DNA from: Ramlibacter humi
GTDB taxonomy: Bacteria > Pseudomonadota > Gammaproteobacteria > Burkholderiales > Burkholderiaceae_C
Reading direction: 5' to 3'
Assembly (NCBI RefSeq): GCF_004681975.1
Contig: NZ_SMLK01000004.1
Span: 248,001 to 312,000, forward strand
Length of the DNA stretch: 64,000 bases
Below the pieces are notes generated by a model. It was not told the origin of the DNA and searched no databases. It saw only the letters and a program-made list of their open reading frames with translations. Of this stretch, positions 36,284 to 47,340 are shown one piece after another (the first letter of the stretch is position 1; every line of letters starts with the position of its first letter). The position numbers were made by a program, and so were the translations under genes.

Positions 36284-37003
36284 TCAGGCCTTGCGAGTGG
36301 CGACGAGGTAGTTGACCGACGTGTCGTCGTCCAGCCGGTAGCGGCGCAGCAGCGGGTTGTAGCCCAGCCCCCGCGTGGCCACCCAGTCCAGGCCCGCGGG
36401 CCGGCAGAACGCGGCCAGCTCGCTGGGCTTGATGAACTTCAGGTACTCGTGCGTGCCGCGCGGCAGCAGGTTGAGCACGTATTCCGCGCCGACGATGGCC
36501 TGCACGAATGCCTTGGCGTTGCGGTGGATGGTGGAGAAGAACACATGGGCGCCGGGCTTGGCCAGGTCGGCGCAGGCGCGCACCACCGAGCCGGGATCGG
36601 GCACGTGCTCCAGCATCTCCATGCAGGTGACCACGTCGTAGTGGCCGGGCTGCTCGAGCGCCAGCGCCTCGACGCTGACCTCGCGGTACTGGATGTTGGG
36701 CGTTTCGGCTTCCAGGGCGTGCAGCTGCGCCACGCGCAGCGCCTTGCCGGCGAGGTCGATGCCCAGCACCTGCGCGCCGCGGCGAGCCATGGAATCGGCC
36801 AGGATGCCCCCGCCGCATCCGACGTCCAGCACCTGTTTGCCGGCCAGGGGCGCGAGGGATTCGATCCACGCCAGGCGCAGCGGGTTGATCTGGTGCAGCG
36901 GCCGGAACTCGCTCTCGGTGTCCCACCACCGGTGGGCGAGTTCGGAGAACTTGGCCAGCTCGGCCGGGTCGGCGTTCAGGCTGCTGCTCGTGACTTCGGT
37001 CAT
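36284..37003 (-). CDS. ubiG: ubiquinone biosynthesis O-methyltransferase UbiG
   Basis: A 239-residue SAM-dependent methyltransferase. It has motif I DVGCGGGILADSMARRGAQV, motif post-I GIDLAGKALRVAQLHA, and VTCMEMLEHVPDPGSVV. The N-terminal WDTESEFRPLHQINPLRLAWI is specific to UbiG. It methylates the O5 and O3 hydroxyls of the ubiquinone ring precursors with SAM. Start ATG 37003; upstream codons are glycine/proline-rich and follow the ompA terminators. Forms an operon with gph. Confidence 0.95.
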   Translation of the reverse strand: MTEVTSSSLNADPAELAKFSELAHRWWDTESEFRPLHQINPLRLAWIESLAPLAGKQVLDVGCGGGILADSMARRGAQVLGIDLAGKALRVAQLHALEAETPNIQYREVSVEALALEQPGHYDVVTCMEMLEHVPDPGSVVRACADLAKPGAHVFFSTIHRNAKAFVQAIVGAEYVLNLLPRGTHEYLKFIKPSELAAFCRPAGLDWVATRGLGYNPLLRRYRLDDDTSVNYLVATRKA

Positions 37004-37049
37004 GCGTGGATTGTGGCGAAGGCGGGGCCGCGGCGGGCCCCACAAACGG

Positions 37050-37067
37050 AAAAGGCCCCGAAGGGCC
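37050..37067 (-). terminator. second terminator downstream of ompA
   Basis: On the minus strand a GGCCC stem closed by a UUCG tetraloop is followed by TTTT. It repeats the hairpin at 37075-37095, giving a tandem stop between ompA and ubiG. Confidence 0.7.
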
Positions 37068-37074
37068 GGAATTG

Positions 37075-37095
37075 AAAAGGGCCCCGAAGGGCCCT
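37075..37095 (-). terminator. first terminator downstream of ompA
   Basis: On the minus strand a seven-bp stem (AGGGCCC with its complement) with a UUCG tetraloop is followed by TTTTC, 20 bp after the ompA stop. This is the main intrinsic terminator of ompA. Confidence 0.8.
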
Positions 37096-37114
37096 CTTTC
37101 GCAAGCCGCGAGGC

Positions 37115-37795
37115 TTACTTGTTGGCGCGGGTGCCGACCACTTCGATTTCCACGCGGCGGTTCTTCGCGCGGCCTTCGGCGGTCTTGTTGTCGGCGACGG
37201 GCTGCTTCTCGCCCTTGCCTTCGGTGTACACGCGGTTCTTCTCGATGCCCTTGGAGACCAGGTAGGCCTTCACGGCTTCGGCGCGGCGCACGGACAGCTT
37301 CTGGTTGTAGGCATCGGAGCCGACCGAGTCGGTGTGGCCGACGGCGATGATCACTTCCAGGTTGATGTCCTTGACCTTGCCAACCAGGTCGTCCAGCTTC
37401 GCGCGGCCTTCGGGCTTCAGGACGGCCTTGTCGAAGTCGAAGAAGGCATCGGCGGCGTAGGTCACCTTGGTCGCGGCGGGCGGCTGGGGAGCCGGGGCCG
37501 GGGCCGGGGCGGCCTGAGCAGGCGCGGGCGACGGAGCGGCGACGGGGGCCGGAGCGGGCGCGGGCGGCAGGGCGCCGTCGCAGCCGCGGGCGGCCGTGGC
37601 CGGCGTCCAGTTGGCATCGCGCCAGCACAGTTCGTTCGTGCCGTTCTTCCACACCAGTTCGCTGGTGCCGTTCTGCCAGTTGTCGATCATCGCGCCACCA
37701 TTGGCGGCCACGGGCTTGGCAGGGGCCTGCGCGAGGGCGGCAGTCGACATGGCGGCAGCGGCGAACAGCAACGCCACGTGGTTCAGTTTCTTCAT
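37115..37795 (-). CDS. ompA: OmpA-family peptidoglycan-binding protein
   Basis: A 226-residue exported protein. ATG 37795 follows AAGAGGAG. Signal peptide cut after ALA. A short region with two Asn-Gly-Thr repeats (WQNGTSELVWKNGTNELCW) precedes an Ala/Pro linker, then the OmpA C-terminal domain (about residues 115-226): FDFDKAVLKPEGRAKLDDL, GHTDSVGSDAYNQKLSVRRA and NRRVEIEVVG. The Asp and Arg that bind meso-diaminopimelate are present. There is no beta-barrel, so it is a periplasmic/outer-membrane-associated wall-anchor protein rather than a porin. Terminated by two tandem hairpins; a promoter is visible upstream. Confidence 0.9.
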   Translation of the reverse strand: MKKLNHVALLFAAAAMSTAALAQAPAKPVAANGGAMIDNWQNGTSELVWKNGTNELCWRDANWTPATAARGCDGALPPAPAPAPVAAPSPAPAQAAPAPAPAPQPPAATKVTYAADAFFDFDKAVLKPEGRAKLDDLVGKVKDINLEVIIAVGHTDSVGSDAYNQKLSVRRAEAVKAYLVSKGIEKNRVYTEGKGEKQPVADNKTAEGRAKNRRVEIEVVGTRANK

Positions 37796-37880
37796 GGTTC
37801 TCCTCTTAGGGGGAAAAAGCCGCAGCCGCGCTGCGTCAGAACTACGATTCAGGTGACCATTCACCAAAAACGTCCGGTCG

Positions 37881-37908
37881 ATTGTGCCACACGTGTTTAC
37901 ACAATCAA
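37881..37908 (-). promoter_or_regulatory. probable sigma70 promoter of ompA
   Basis: On the minus strand TTGATT (37903-37908) and CACAAT (37881-37886) are separated by 16 bp, about 85 bp before the ompA ATG. The region is AT-rich compared with the surroundings. Inferred from sequence only. Confidence 0.5.
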
Positions 37909-38030
37909 TCGGCACTGCCGGGACAGGGCGTAGGACAAAACCGCATTGAAGCGCTTTTGTTGCAGGTGCGCGACAGGGTATCGCGGCCGGTAAAATGGCC
38001 GGTTCACCTCCCCCGCCGGCGCCTTCCCGC

Positions 38031-40664
<2,634 letters not shown>

Positions 40665-40668
40665 CCGC

Positions 40669-41751
40669 ATGCCCCGCGACCTGGCGCAGCTGCGCACCGA
40701 GATCGACGCCGTCGACCGCGAACTGCTGGCGGCGCTCAACCGCCGCGCTTCGCTCGCCAACGAAGTCGGCGAGCTCAAGCGCGGCGAAGGCTCGCCGGTG
40801 TTCCGCCCCGAGCGCGAAGCCCAGGTCATCCACGGCTTGCAGACGCGCAACGCAGGCCCGCTGAAGCCCGAGAACGTCGCCACCATCTGGCGCGAGATCA
40901 TGTCGGCCTGCCGCGCGCTGGAAGCGCCGCAGCGCGTCGCTTACCTGGGCCCCGCAGGCACGTTCAGCGAGCAGGCGGCCGTGCAGTTCTTCGGCTCCAG
41001 CATCGAACACGTGCCCTGCGTCAGCTTCGACGAGGTGTTCCAGGCTGCCACGGCCGGCACCGCCGATTTCGGCGTGGTGCCGGTGGAGAACAGCACCGAA
41101 GGCGTGGTCACGCGCTCGCTCGACCTGCTGCTCACTTCTCCGCTGCACATCGTGGGCGAGATCAGCCTGCTGGTTCGCCACCACCTGCTGCGCAAGGAAC
41201 GCTCGCTCGAAGGCATCGAAGCCGTGCTGGCGCATCCGCAAGCGCTGGCCCAATGCCAGGGCTGGCTGGCCAAGCACCTGCCCGGCGCGGAGCGCCGCGC
41301 GGTCGCCAGCAACGCCGAAGGCGCGCGCATGGCCGCCGGCAACCCGGCCTGGGCCGCCATCGCCGGCGAGCGCGCCGGCAGCGAATTCGGCCTGCACATC
41401 GCGGCGCACGCCATCCAGGACGAAGCCTTCAACCGCACCCGCTTCGCCGTCGTCTGCCTGCCGCAGACCCTGGCCGCGCCCCAGGCTTCCGGCAAGGACT
41501 GCGTGAGCGTGGTGGTCTCGGTGCCCAACAAGCCCGGCGCGGTGCACGACATCCTGGTGCCGCTCAAGCAGCACGGCGTGTCGATGACGCGTTTCGAATC
41601 CCGCCCGGCCAAATCCGGCCAGTGGGAATATTTCTTCTTCATCGACGTGCAGGGGCACCCCTCCCAGCCGCACGTCGCGGCCGCTCTGGCCGACCTTCAG
41701 AAGCTGTGCGCCTACTACAAGGTGCTGGGCACCTACCCCGTGGGCGACTGA
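40669..41751 (+). CDS. pheA: bifunctional chorismate mutase/prephenate dehydratase
   Basis: A 360-residue P-protein that makes phenylpyruvate from chorismate. Residues 1-90 are an AroQ-type chorismate mutase (IDAVDRELLAALNRRASLAN). About 90-270 is the prephenate dehydratase domain (VAYLGPAGTFSEQAAVQFFG, VPVENSTEGVV, RTRFAVV). About 280-360 is an ACT domain for Phe feedback control (PNKPGAVHDIL, FESRP). The ATG starts four bases after the gyrA stop, so it may share the gyrA transcript. serC, common here in relatives, is absent. Confidence 0.97.
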   Translation: MPRDLAQLRTEIDAVDRELLAALNRRASLANEVGELKRGEGSPVFRPEREAQVIHGLQTRNAGPLKPENVATIWREIMSACRALEAPQRVAYLGPAGTFSEQAAVQFFGSSIEHVPCVSFDEVFQAATAGTADFGVVPVENSTEGVVTRSLDLLLTSPLHIVGEISLLVRHHLLRKERSLEGIEAVLAHPQALAQCQGWLAKHLPGAERRAVASNAEGARMAAGNPAWAAIAGERAGSEFGLHIAAHAIQDEAFNRTRFAVVCLPQTLAAPQASGKDCVSVVVSVPNKPGAVHDILVPLKQHGVSMTRFESRPAKSGQWEYFFFIDVQGHPSQPHVAAALADLQKLCAYYKVLGTYPVGD

Positions 41752-41780
41752 CGACAACAAACGAGAGCGGAGTAAAGAGC

Positions 41781-42653
41781 ATGTTCGAGCAACTGGGCCT
41801 GATCGGCTGCGGCCTCATGGGTGGGTCGTTCGCGCTCGCCCTCAAGCGGGCCGGCCTGGTCAAGCGGGTGGTGGGCTACAGCAAGTCGCCCTCCACCACC
41901 GAGCGCGCGCGCCAGATGGGCGTCATCGACGTCGAGGCGCCCTCGGCGCTGCTGGCCGTCTCGGGCGCCGACATCGTGCTGCTGGCCGTGCCGGTGGCCG
42001 CGACGGAAGCCACGCTCAAGGCCATCCGCCACCTGGTCAACAAGGACATGCTGATCATGGACGTCGGCTCCACCAAGCGCGACGTCGTCGATGCGGCGCG
42101 CCGGGTGCTGCGCGACAACGTGGGCTCGTTCGTGCCCTGCCACCCCATCGCCGGCAAGGAAGCCTCGGGCGTGGAGCACGCCGACCCCGACCTGTACACC
42201 AACCGCCAGGTCATCCTCACGCCCCTCGAACGAACGCAGGTCGCGCAGCTGGGCAAGGCCAAGGACGTGTGGGAAGGCATCGGCTGCCAGGTGCTGCAGA
42301 TGGCGCCGGAGGCGCACGACTCGGCTTTCGCGGCCGTCAGCCACCTGCCCCACCTCATCGCCTTCGCGCTGGTCAACGCCATCGCGGCCCAGCCGCACGG
42401 CCAGGACTTCCTGTCGCTGGCCGGCCCGGGCTTTCGCGACTTCACGCGCATCGCGGCCAGCGAACCCAAGATGTGGCGCGACATCCTGCTGGCCAACAAG
42501 CAGGAACTGCTGGAACAGACCCAGTTCTTCCAGCAGACGCTGCAGGCCATGCACTCGCTCATCGAGGCCGGCAACGGCGAGGCGCTGGAAGAACTCATCG
42601 CCCAGGCCAGCCAGCTGCGCGCGAACTGGCGCATGGGCGCCCGCCGGGCCTGA
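41781..42653 (+). CDS. tyrA: prephenate dehydrogenase
   Basis: A 290-residue NAD(P)-dependent enzyme converting prephenate (or arogenate) to 4-hydroxyphenylpyruvate for tyrosine. The Rossmann glycine motif is GLIGCGLMGGSFALAL. DVGSTK, CHPIAGKEASGVEHA (catalytic His) and HLPHLIAFALVNA (second His) follow the TyrA family order. ATG 41781 has AGCGGAGT upstream. It sits 29 bp after pheA and 21 bp before the aroA-cmk fusion, one aromatic operon. Confidence 0.96.
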   Translation: MFEQLGLIGCGLMGGSFALALKRAGLVKRVVGYSKSPSTTERARQMGVIDVEAPSALLAVSGADIVLLAVPVAATEATLKAIRHLVNKDMLIMDVGSTKRDVVDAARRVLRDNVGSFVPCHPIAGKEASGVEHADPDLYTNRQVILTPLERTQVAQLGKAKDVWEGIGCQVLQMAPEAHDSAFAAVSHLPHLIAFALVNAIAAQPHGQDFLSLAGPGFRDFTRIAASEPKMWRDILLANKQELLEQTQFFQQTLQAMHSLIEAGNGEALEELIAQASQLRANWRMGARRA

Positions 42654-42674
42654 CGCCGCGCTACGCTGCGGCCG

Positions 42675-44672
42675 ATGTTCGACACCGCGTTTCTCGACCT
42701 TCCCCCGCTGCAGGGCGCCGCGGGCGAAGTGCGCCTGCCCGGCTCCAAGAGCATCTCCAACCGCGTGCTGCTGCTGGCGGCGCTGAGCCAGGGCACGACG
42801 GCCGTCCACGACCTGCTCGACTCCGACGACACGCGCGTGATGCTCGAAGCGCTGCGCGCGCTGGGCTGTGGCGTGCAGCACGATGGCGGCGTCGTGCGCA
42901 TCACCGGCTTCGGCGCGAAGGGCCCGGCGCGCCAGGCGAAACTCTTTCTCGGCAACGCCGGCACCGCGATGCGCCCGCTGGCCGCCGCGCTGGCCGTGCT
43001 GGGCGGCGACTTCGAGTTGTCGGGTGTCGCCCGGATGCACGAGCGGCCCATCGGCGATCTCGTCGACGCGCTGCTGCCGCTGGGCTGCGACATCGGCTAC
43101 CTCGGCAATCCCGGCTACCCGCCGCTTCGCATCGGCCGGCCGCAGCTGAAGCTCGACGCGCCCATCCGCGTGCGCGGCGACGTGTCCAGCCAGTTCCTCA
43201 CCGCGCTGCTGATGGCGCTGCCGCTGGTGGCGGCGAAGGACATCGTGATCGAGGTGGTGGGCGAGCTCATCTCCAAGCCCTACATCGAGATCACGCTCAA
43301 CCTGCTGGCGCGATTCGGCGTGCAGGTGCGCCGCGATGGCTGGCAACGCTTCACCATCCCCGCCGGCAGCCGCTACGCCACGCCGGGCGAAGTGCACGTG
43401 GAAGCCGACGCTTCCTCGGCCAGCTACTTCGCCGCGCTGGGCGCCATCGCGTCGCCGGAAGGCGTGCGCATCCTCGGCGTGGGTCGCGACTCCATCCAGG
43501 GCGACATCCGGTTCCTCCAGGCCGTCGAAGCGATGGGCGGCGCCGTCAGCGCCGGGCCCAACTGGGTGGAGGTCAAGCGCGGCGCGTGGCCGTTGAAGGC
43601 GATCGACCTCGATTGCAACCACATCCCCGACGCCGCCATGACACTGGCCGTGATGGCGCTGTACGCGGGCGGCCCCACCACGCTGCGCAACATCGCCAGC
43701 TGGCGCGTGAAGGAAACCGACCGCCTCGCCGCCATGGCCACGGAACTGCGCAAGCTCGGCGCCACCGTCGACGAAGGCGCCGACTTCCTGAAGGTCTCGC
43801 CACCGGCGCAGTGGCGCGCCGCGTCCATCCACACCTACGACGACCACCGCGTCGCCATGTGCTTCTCGCTCGCGGCTTTCAACCCGGTGGGCTTGCCGGT
43901 GCGCATCGAAGACCCGAAGTGCGTGGCCAAGACCTTCCCGGATTACTTCGAGGCGTTGTTCTCGGTCGCGCGCGTGGACACGGCGCAGGTGCCGGTCGTC
44001 TGCGTCGACGGGCCAACCGCCTCCGGCAAAGGCACGCTGGCTGCGGAAACTGCTCGGCGGCTGGGGTTCCACTACCTCGATTCCGGCGCGCTGTACCGCC
44101 TGACGGCGCTGGCCGCGCTGCGCCAGGGCTTCGCGCTGGACCTGGCGCACGAGCAGCAGATCGCGGCCATGGCCCGGGTGCTGCCGGTGCGCTTCGAAGG
44201 CGGCCACGTGCTGCTCTCCGGCGAGGACGTCAGCGACGCCATCCGCACCGAGGAAGCGGGCATGAATGCCTCCAGGGTGTCGGTGCTGCCCGCCGTGCGC
44301 ACCGCGCTGGTCGCCCTGCAGCACTCGTTCCGCCGCCTGCCGGGGCTGGTGGCCGACGGGCGCGACATGGGCACGGTGATCTTCCCGGGCGCGCCCATGA
44401 AGGTGTTCCTCACCGCCAGCGCCGCCAAGCGCGCCGAGCGGCGGCATAAGCAATTGATTTCAAAGGGTATTCCCACTACAATCGACGTTCTTCGCGCCGA
44501 CCTCGAAGCGCGCGACGCCCGCGACTCACAGCGCGCCGTCGCTCCCTTGAAGCCGGCGCAGGATGCCCTCCTGCTGGACAACTCGGAGCAATCGGTCGAA
44601 GACTCGGTCGCCCAGGTGCTCGGCTGGTGGGAAGCCAGGCAGCCGTTCGCGGCGGCCTCGCAACAGCAGTAA
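42675..44672 (+). CDS. aroA-cmk: fused EPSP synthase/cytidylate kinase
   Basis: A 665-residue natural fusion. Residues 1-435 are EPSP synthase (3-phosphoshikimate 1-carboxyvinyltransferase): [42 protein letters not shown] and [11 protein letters not shown]. Residues 438-665 are CMP kinase: P-loop [22 protein letters not shown], and [13 protein letters not shown]. The first half makes 5-enolpyruvylshikimate-3-phosphate; the second phosphorylates CMP/dCMP. No stop or start separates them. Such aroA-cmk fusions are known in several Burkholderiales. A promoter for rpsA lies inside the cmk part. Confidence 0.95.
   Translation: MFDTAFLDLPPLQGAAGEVRLPGSKSISNRVLLLAALSQGTTAVHDLLDSDDTRVMLEALRALGCGVQHDGGVVRITGFGAKGPARQAKLFLGNAGTAMRPLAAALAVLGGDFELSGVARMHERPIGDLVDALLPLGCDIGYLGNPGYPPLRIGRPQLKLDAPIRVRGDVSSQFLTALLMALPLVAAKDIVIEVVGELISKPYIEITLNLLARFGVQVRRDGWQRFTIPAGSRYATPGEVHVEADASSASYFAALGAIASPEGVRILGVGRDSIQGDIRFLQAVEAMGGAVSAGPNWVEVKRGAWPLKAIDLDCNHIPDAAMTLAVMALYAGGPTTLRNIASWRVKETDRLAAMATELRKLGATVDEGADFLKVSPPAQWRAASIHTYDDHRVAMCFSLAAFNPVGLPVRIEDPKCVAKTFPDYFEALFSVARVDTAQVPVVCVDGPTASGKGTLAAETARRLGFHYLDSGALYRLTALAALRQGFALDLAHEQQIAAMARVLPVRFEGGHVLLSGEDVSDAIRTEEAGMNASRVSVLPAVRTALVALQHSFRRLPGLVADGRDMGTVIFPGAPMKVFLTASAAKRAERRHKQLISKGIPTTIDVLRADLEARDARDSQRAVAPLKPAQDALLLDNSEQSVEDSVAQVLGWWEARQPFAAASQQQ
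44454..44482 (+). promoter_or_regulatory. promoter inside cmk, driving rpsA
   Basis: TTGATT (44454-44459) and TACAAT (44477-44482) are spaced by exactly 17 bp, in a locally AT-rich stretch of otherwise GC-rich cmk coding sequence. It points at rpsA, about 370 bp downstream. In E. coli rpsA is also transcribed from promoters within or near cmk. Inferred from sequence. Confidence 0.75.
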
Positions 44673-44853
44673 GCCGCGGCCGGCGACGGTCACGGTAGAC
44701 AGGCCCGCAACGCCCCCACCCGCGCAGCAGCGCACTGGCGGTGCGGATCGACAACCAACCCGCGGCCGCAAAGCCGCAAAAGATAGCCGTCCGCAGCCTT
44801 GGAAACATCGGCATGGTGCCGGTGTGAATCCTGCCGACGTGCAAGGAAACCGA

Positions 44854-46530
44854 ATGTCTGAATCCTTCGCCGCCCTTTTCGAGGAATCGCTGCAGCGCGC
44901 TGAAATGCGCCAGGGCGAGGTCATCACCGCCGAGGTGGTGCGCATCGAACACAACTTCGTCGTGGTCAACGCCGGCCTGAAGTCCGAAGCGTACGTGCCC
45001 ATCGACGAGTTCAAGAACGACAAGGGCGAGATCGAGGTGCAGGTGGGCGACTTCGTGTCGGTCGCCATCGACGCCATCGAGAACGGCTACGGCGACACCA
45101 TCCTGTCGCGCGACAAGGCCAAGCGCCTGGCCTCGTGGATGGCCCTGGAAAAGGCCCTGGAATCCGGCGAGTTCGTCACCGGCACCACCACCGGCAAGGT
45201 CAAGGGCGGCCTCACCGTGCTGGTCAACGGCATCCGCGCCTTCCTGCCCGGCTCGCTGATCGACACGCGTCCCATCAAGGACCTGACGCCTTACGAAGGC
45301 AAGACCCTGGAATTCAAGGTCATCAAGCTCGACCGCAAGCGCAACAACGTCGTGCTGTCGCGCCGCGCCGTCGTGGAAGCGTCCATGGGCGAAGAGCGCG
45401 CCAAGCTGATGGAAACCCTGAAGGAAGGCTCCATCGTCCGCGGCGTGGTCAAGAACATCACCGAGTACGGCGCGTTCGTCGACCTCGGCGGCATCGACGG
45501 CCTGCTGCACATCACCGACATGGCCTGGCGCCGCGTGCGCCACCCGTCCGAGGTGGTTCAGGCCGGCCAGGAGATCACGGCCAAGATCCTCAAGTTCGAC
45601 ACCGAGAAGAACCGCGTCTCGCTGGGCCTCAAGCAGATGGGCGACGACCCGTGGCTGGGCGTGTCGCGCCGCTACCCGCAGGGCACGCGCATGTTCGGCA
45701 AGGTCACGAACATCGCCGACTACGGCGCGTTCGTCGAGCTGGAACCCGGCATCGAAGGCCTGGTGCACGTGTCCGAGATGGACTGGACCAACAAGAACGT
45801 GGCCCCGTCCAAGGTCGTGTCGCTGGGCGACGAAGTCGAAGTCATGGTCCTGGAGATCGACGAGGACAAGCGCCGCATCAGCCTGGGCATGAAGCAGTGC
45901 AAGGCCAACCCGTGGCAGGAATTCGCGCAGAACACCAAGCGCGGCGACCGCGTGAAGGGCCCGATCAAGTCGATCACCGACTTCGGCATCTTCGTGGGCC
46001 TGGCCGCCGGCATCGACGGCCTGGTGCACCTGTCCGACCTGTCCTGGAACGAAACCGGCGAAGCCGCCGTGCGCAACTACAAGAAGGGCCAGGAAGTCGA
46101 AGCCATCGTGCTGGCCGTCGACGTGGACCGCGAGCGCATCAGCCTGGGCGTCAAGCAGCTGGACGCCGACCCGTTCACCACCTTCGTGTCGATCCACGAC
46201 AAGGGCTCCGTGGTGTCGGGCAAGGTCAAGACCGTCGACCCCAAGGGCGCCGAGATCGACCTGGGCCAGGACATCCTGGGCTACCTGCGCGCCTCCGAGA
46301 TCAGCCGTGACCGCGTGGAAGACGCGCGCAACGTGCTCAAGGAAGGCGACGAAGTCAGCGCCGTGGTCGTCAACATCGACCGCAAGACGCGCAACATCCA
46401 GCTGTCCGTCAAGGCCAAGGACATGGCCGACGAGCAGGGTGCGATGGCCAACCTGAACCAGGCGTCGGCGCGCGAGAACGCGGGCACGACCAACCTGGGC
46501 GCGCTGCTCAAGGCCAAGCTCGAGAAGTGA
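44854..46530 (+). CDS. rpsA: 30S ribosomal protein S1
   Basis: A 558-residue protein with six S1/OB-fold domains in a row, seen as repeated 'G.V..I..YGAFV.L.. .GL.H.(S/T)D..W' units (for example [56 protein letters not shown]). It binds mRNA on the 30S subunit and helps unfold start regions. ATG 44854 follows AAGGAAACCGA. The 180-bp leader after cmk could carry S1 self-regulation as in E. coli, but no defined motif was seen. ihfB follows. Confidence 0.98.
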   Translation: MSESFAALFEESLQRAEMRQGEVITAEVVRIEHNFVVVNAGLKSEAYVPIDEFKNDKGEIEVQVGDFVSVAIDAIENGYGDTILSRDKAKRLASWMALEKALESGEFVTGTTTGKVKGGLTVLVNGIRAFLPGSLIDTRPIKDLTPYEGKTLEFKVIKLDRKRNNVVLSRRAVVEASMGEERAKLMETLKEGSIVRGVVKNITEYGAFVDLGGIDGLLHITDMAWRRVRHPSEVVQAGQEITAKILKFDTEKNRVSLGLKQMGDDPWLGVSRRYPQGTRMFGKVTNIADYGAFVELEPGIEGLVHVSEMDWTNKNVAPSKVVSLGDEVEVMVLEIDEDKRRISLGMKQCKANPWQEFAQNTKRGDRVKGPIKSITDFGIFVGLAAGIDGLVHLSDLSWNETGEAAVRNYKKGQEVEAIVLAVDVDRERISLGVKQLDADPFTTFVSIHDKGSVVSGKVKTVDPKGAEIDLGQDILGYLRASEISRDRVEDARNVLKEGDEVSAVVVNIDRKTRNIQLSVKAKDMADEQGAMANLNQASARENAGTTNLGALLKAKLEK

Positions 46531-46609
46531 TGACTCAATGACCTCGCCGCTGCGCGGCTTCGATGACCAATGAATTCATTCGTCATTGGGCCGCTTGCGG
46601 CGAAGTCAT
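46531..46609. repeat. palindromic REP-like repeat upstream of ihfB
   Basis: About 80 bp between rpsA and ihfB made of two inverted copies of a unit that begins AATGACyTCGCCGC and itself forms a small GCCGC/GCGGC hairpin. The same unit occurs downstream of ihfB (46933). The arrangement of paired inverted units resembles REP/BIME elements. It may act as a transcript-stabilising or attenuating structure. Confidence 0.65.
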
Positions 46610-46628
46610 GTGAGCGCACGCGAACGTC

Positions 46629-46937
46629 ATGACCCGCAGCGACCTCGTCGAAGAACTGGCCGCCCGCTTCGGGCAGCTGACGCACCGCGACGCCGAGTAC
46701 GCCGTCAAGGCCATCCTCGACGCCATGGGCGAAGCGCTGGTGCGCGGGCACCGCATCGAGATCCGCGGCTTCGGCAGCTTCTCGATCAACCGGCGCCCGC
46801 CGCGCCTGGGGCGCAACCCGCGCTCCGGCGAAAGCGTGCAGATCCCGGAGAAGCGCGTGCCGCACTTCAAGCCGGGCAAGGCGCTGCGCGAGGCCGTCGA
46901 CAAGAGGACCGAGGAAATGGCTGCGCATGACAAATGA
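46629..46937 (+). CDS. ihfB: integration host factor subunit beta
   Basis: A 102-residue HU/IHF-family protein: [19 protein letters not shown], then the DNA-bending arm region with [34 protein letters not shown] and [10 protein letters not shown]. The Pro in the arm intercalates into DNA. With IhfA it bends DNA for recombination and regulation. It follows rpsA, the usual place. Both flanks hold related palindromic repeats. Confidence 0.96.
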   Translation: MTRSDLVEELAARFGQLTHRDAEYAVKAILDAMGEALVRGHRIEIRGFGSFSINRRPPRLGRNPRSGESVQIPEKRVPHFKPGKALREAVDKRTEEMAAHDK

Positions 46938-47034
46938 CTTCGCCGCTGCGCGGCTCAATGACAGAATGATGCCTGTCATGCGGCGCGAGCCGCGTCATTG
47001 AAGGCGAAGCCGAAGTCATTTCGTCATTCGTCAT
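46933..47034. repeat. palindromic REP-like repeat downstream of ihfB
   Basis: About 100 bp overlapping the ihfB stop and filling the gap to lapA. It starts with the same unit as at 46537 (AATGACTTCGCCGC...GCGGCT) and continues with inverted and partial copies (ATGACA...TGTCAT, AATGAC...GTCATT). Repeat units are 22 of 23 bases identical in the first block. It probably belongs to the same dispersed family. Confidence 0.65.
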
Positions 47035-47052
47035 CAAGTTCCGAGGAGCCTG

Positions 47053-47340
47053 ATGAAGTACCTGATGTGGCTGCTCAAGGCAGCCATTTTTTTTACGCTT
47101 TTCGCCTTCGCGCTGAACAACCAGCAACAGGCGACGCTGAACTTTTTCTTCGGCACTGCCTGGCGCGCCCCGCTGGTGCTGGTGGTGCTGGCCGCCTTCG
47201 CGCTGGGCCTGGTGGTCGGCGCCATGGGCATGGTGCCGCGCTGGTGGCGCCAGCGCGCCGCTGCCCGCCGCGCCGCGGCGCAACCCGCCGGACCCAATGC
47301 CGCCCCCGCGGCCGACCTGACGCAGCCGAATGGACTTTGA
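47053..47340 (+). CDS. lapA: LapA (DUF1049) inner-membrane protein
   Basis: A 95-residue membrane protein with two transmembrane helices (WLLKAAIFFTLFAFALNN and PLVLVVLAAFALGLVVGAMG) and the family ALNNQQQATLNFFF box, ending in a charged Ala/Pro-rich cytoplasmic tail. LapA works with LapB to control LPS synthesis. Its stop overlaps the lapB start by 11 bp, a coupled pair. Confidence 0.9.
   Translation: MKYLMWLLKAAIFFTLFAFALNNQQQATLNFFFGTAWRAPLVLVVLAAFALGLVVGAMGMVPRWWRQRAAARRAAAQPAGPNAAPAADLTQPNGL

Noticed and set aside
37960-37996. Full gyrA promoter with TTGCAG and TAAAAT
   Set aside because: The spacing is 25 bp, too long for a normal sigma70 promoter; only the TAAAAT box is mentioned.
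41733-44453. 906-codon open frame on the minus strand, antisense to tyrA and aroA-cmk
   Set aside because: Composition and lack of any motif show it is a shadow of the real genes, which have clear family signatures.
44790-44852. Short resemblance of the rpsA leader to a cobalamin riboswitch (GGTGTGAATCC)
   Set aside because: The rest of the B12 box and the GCCACTG segment are missing, and the gene is unrelated to cobalamin.
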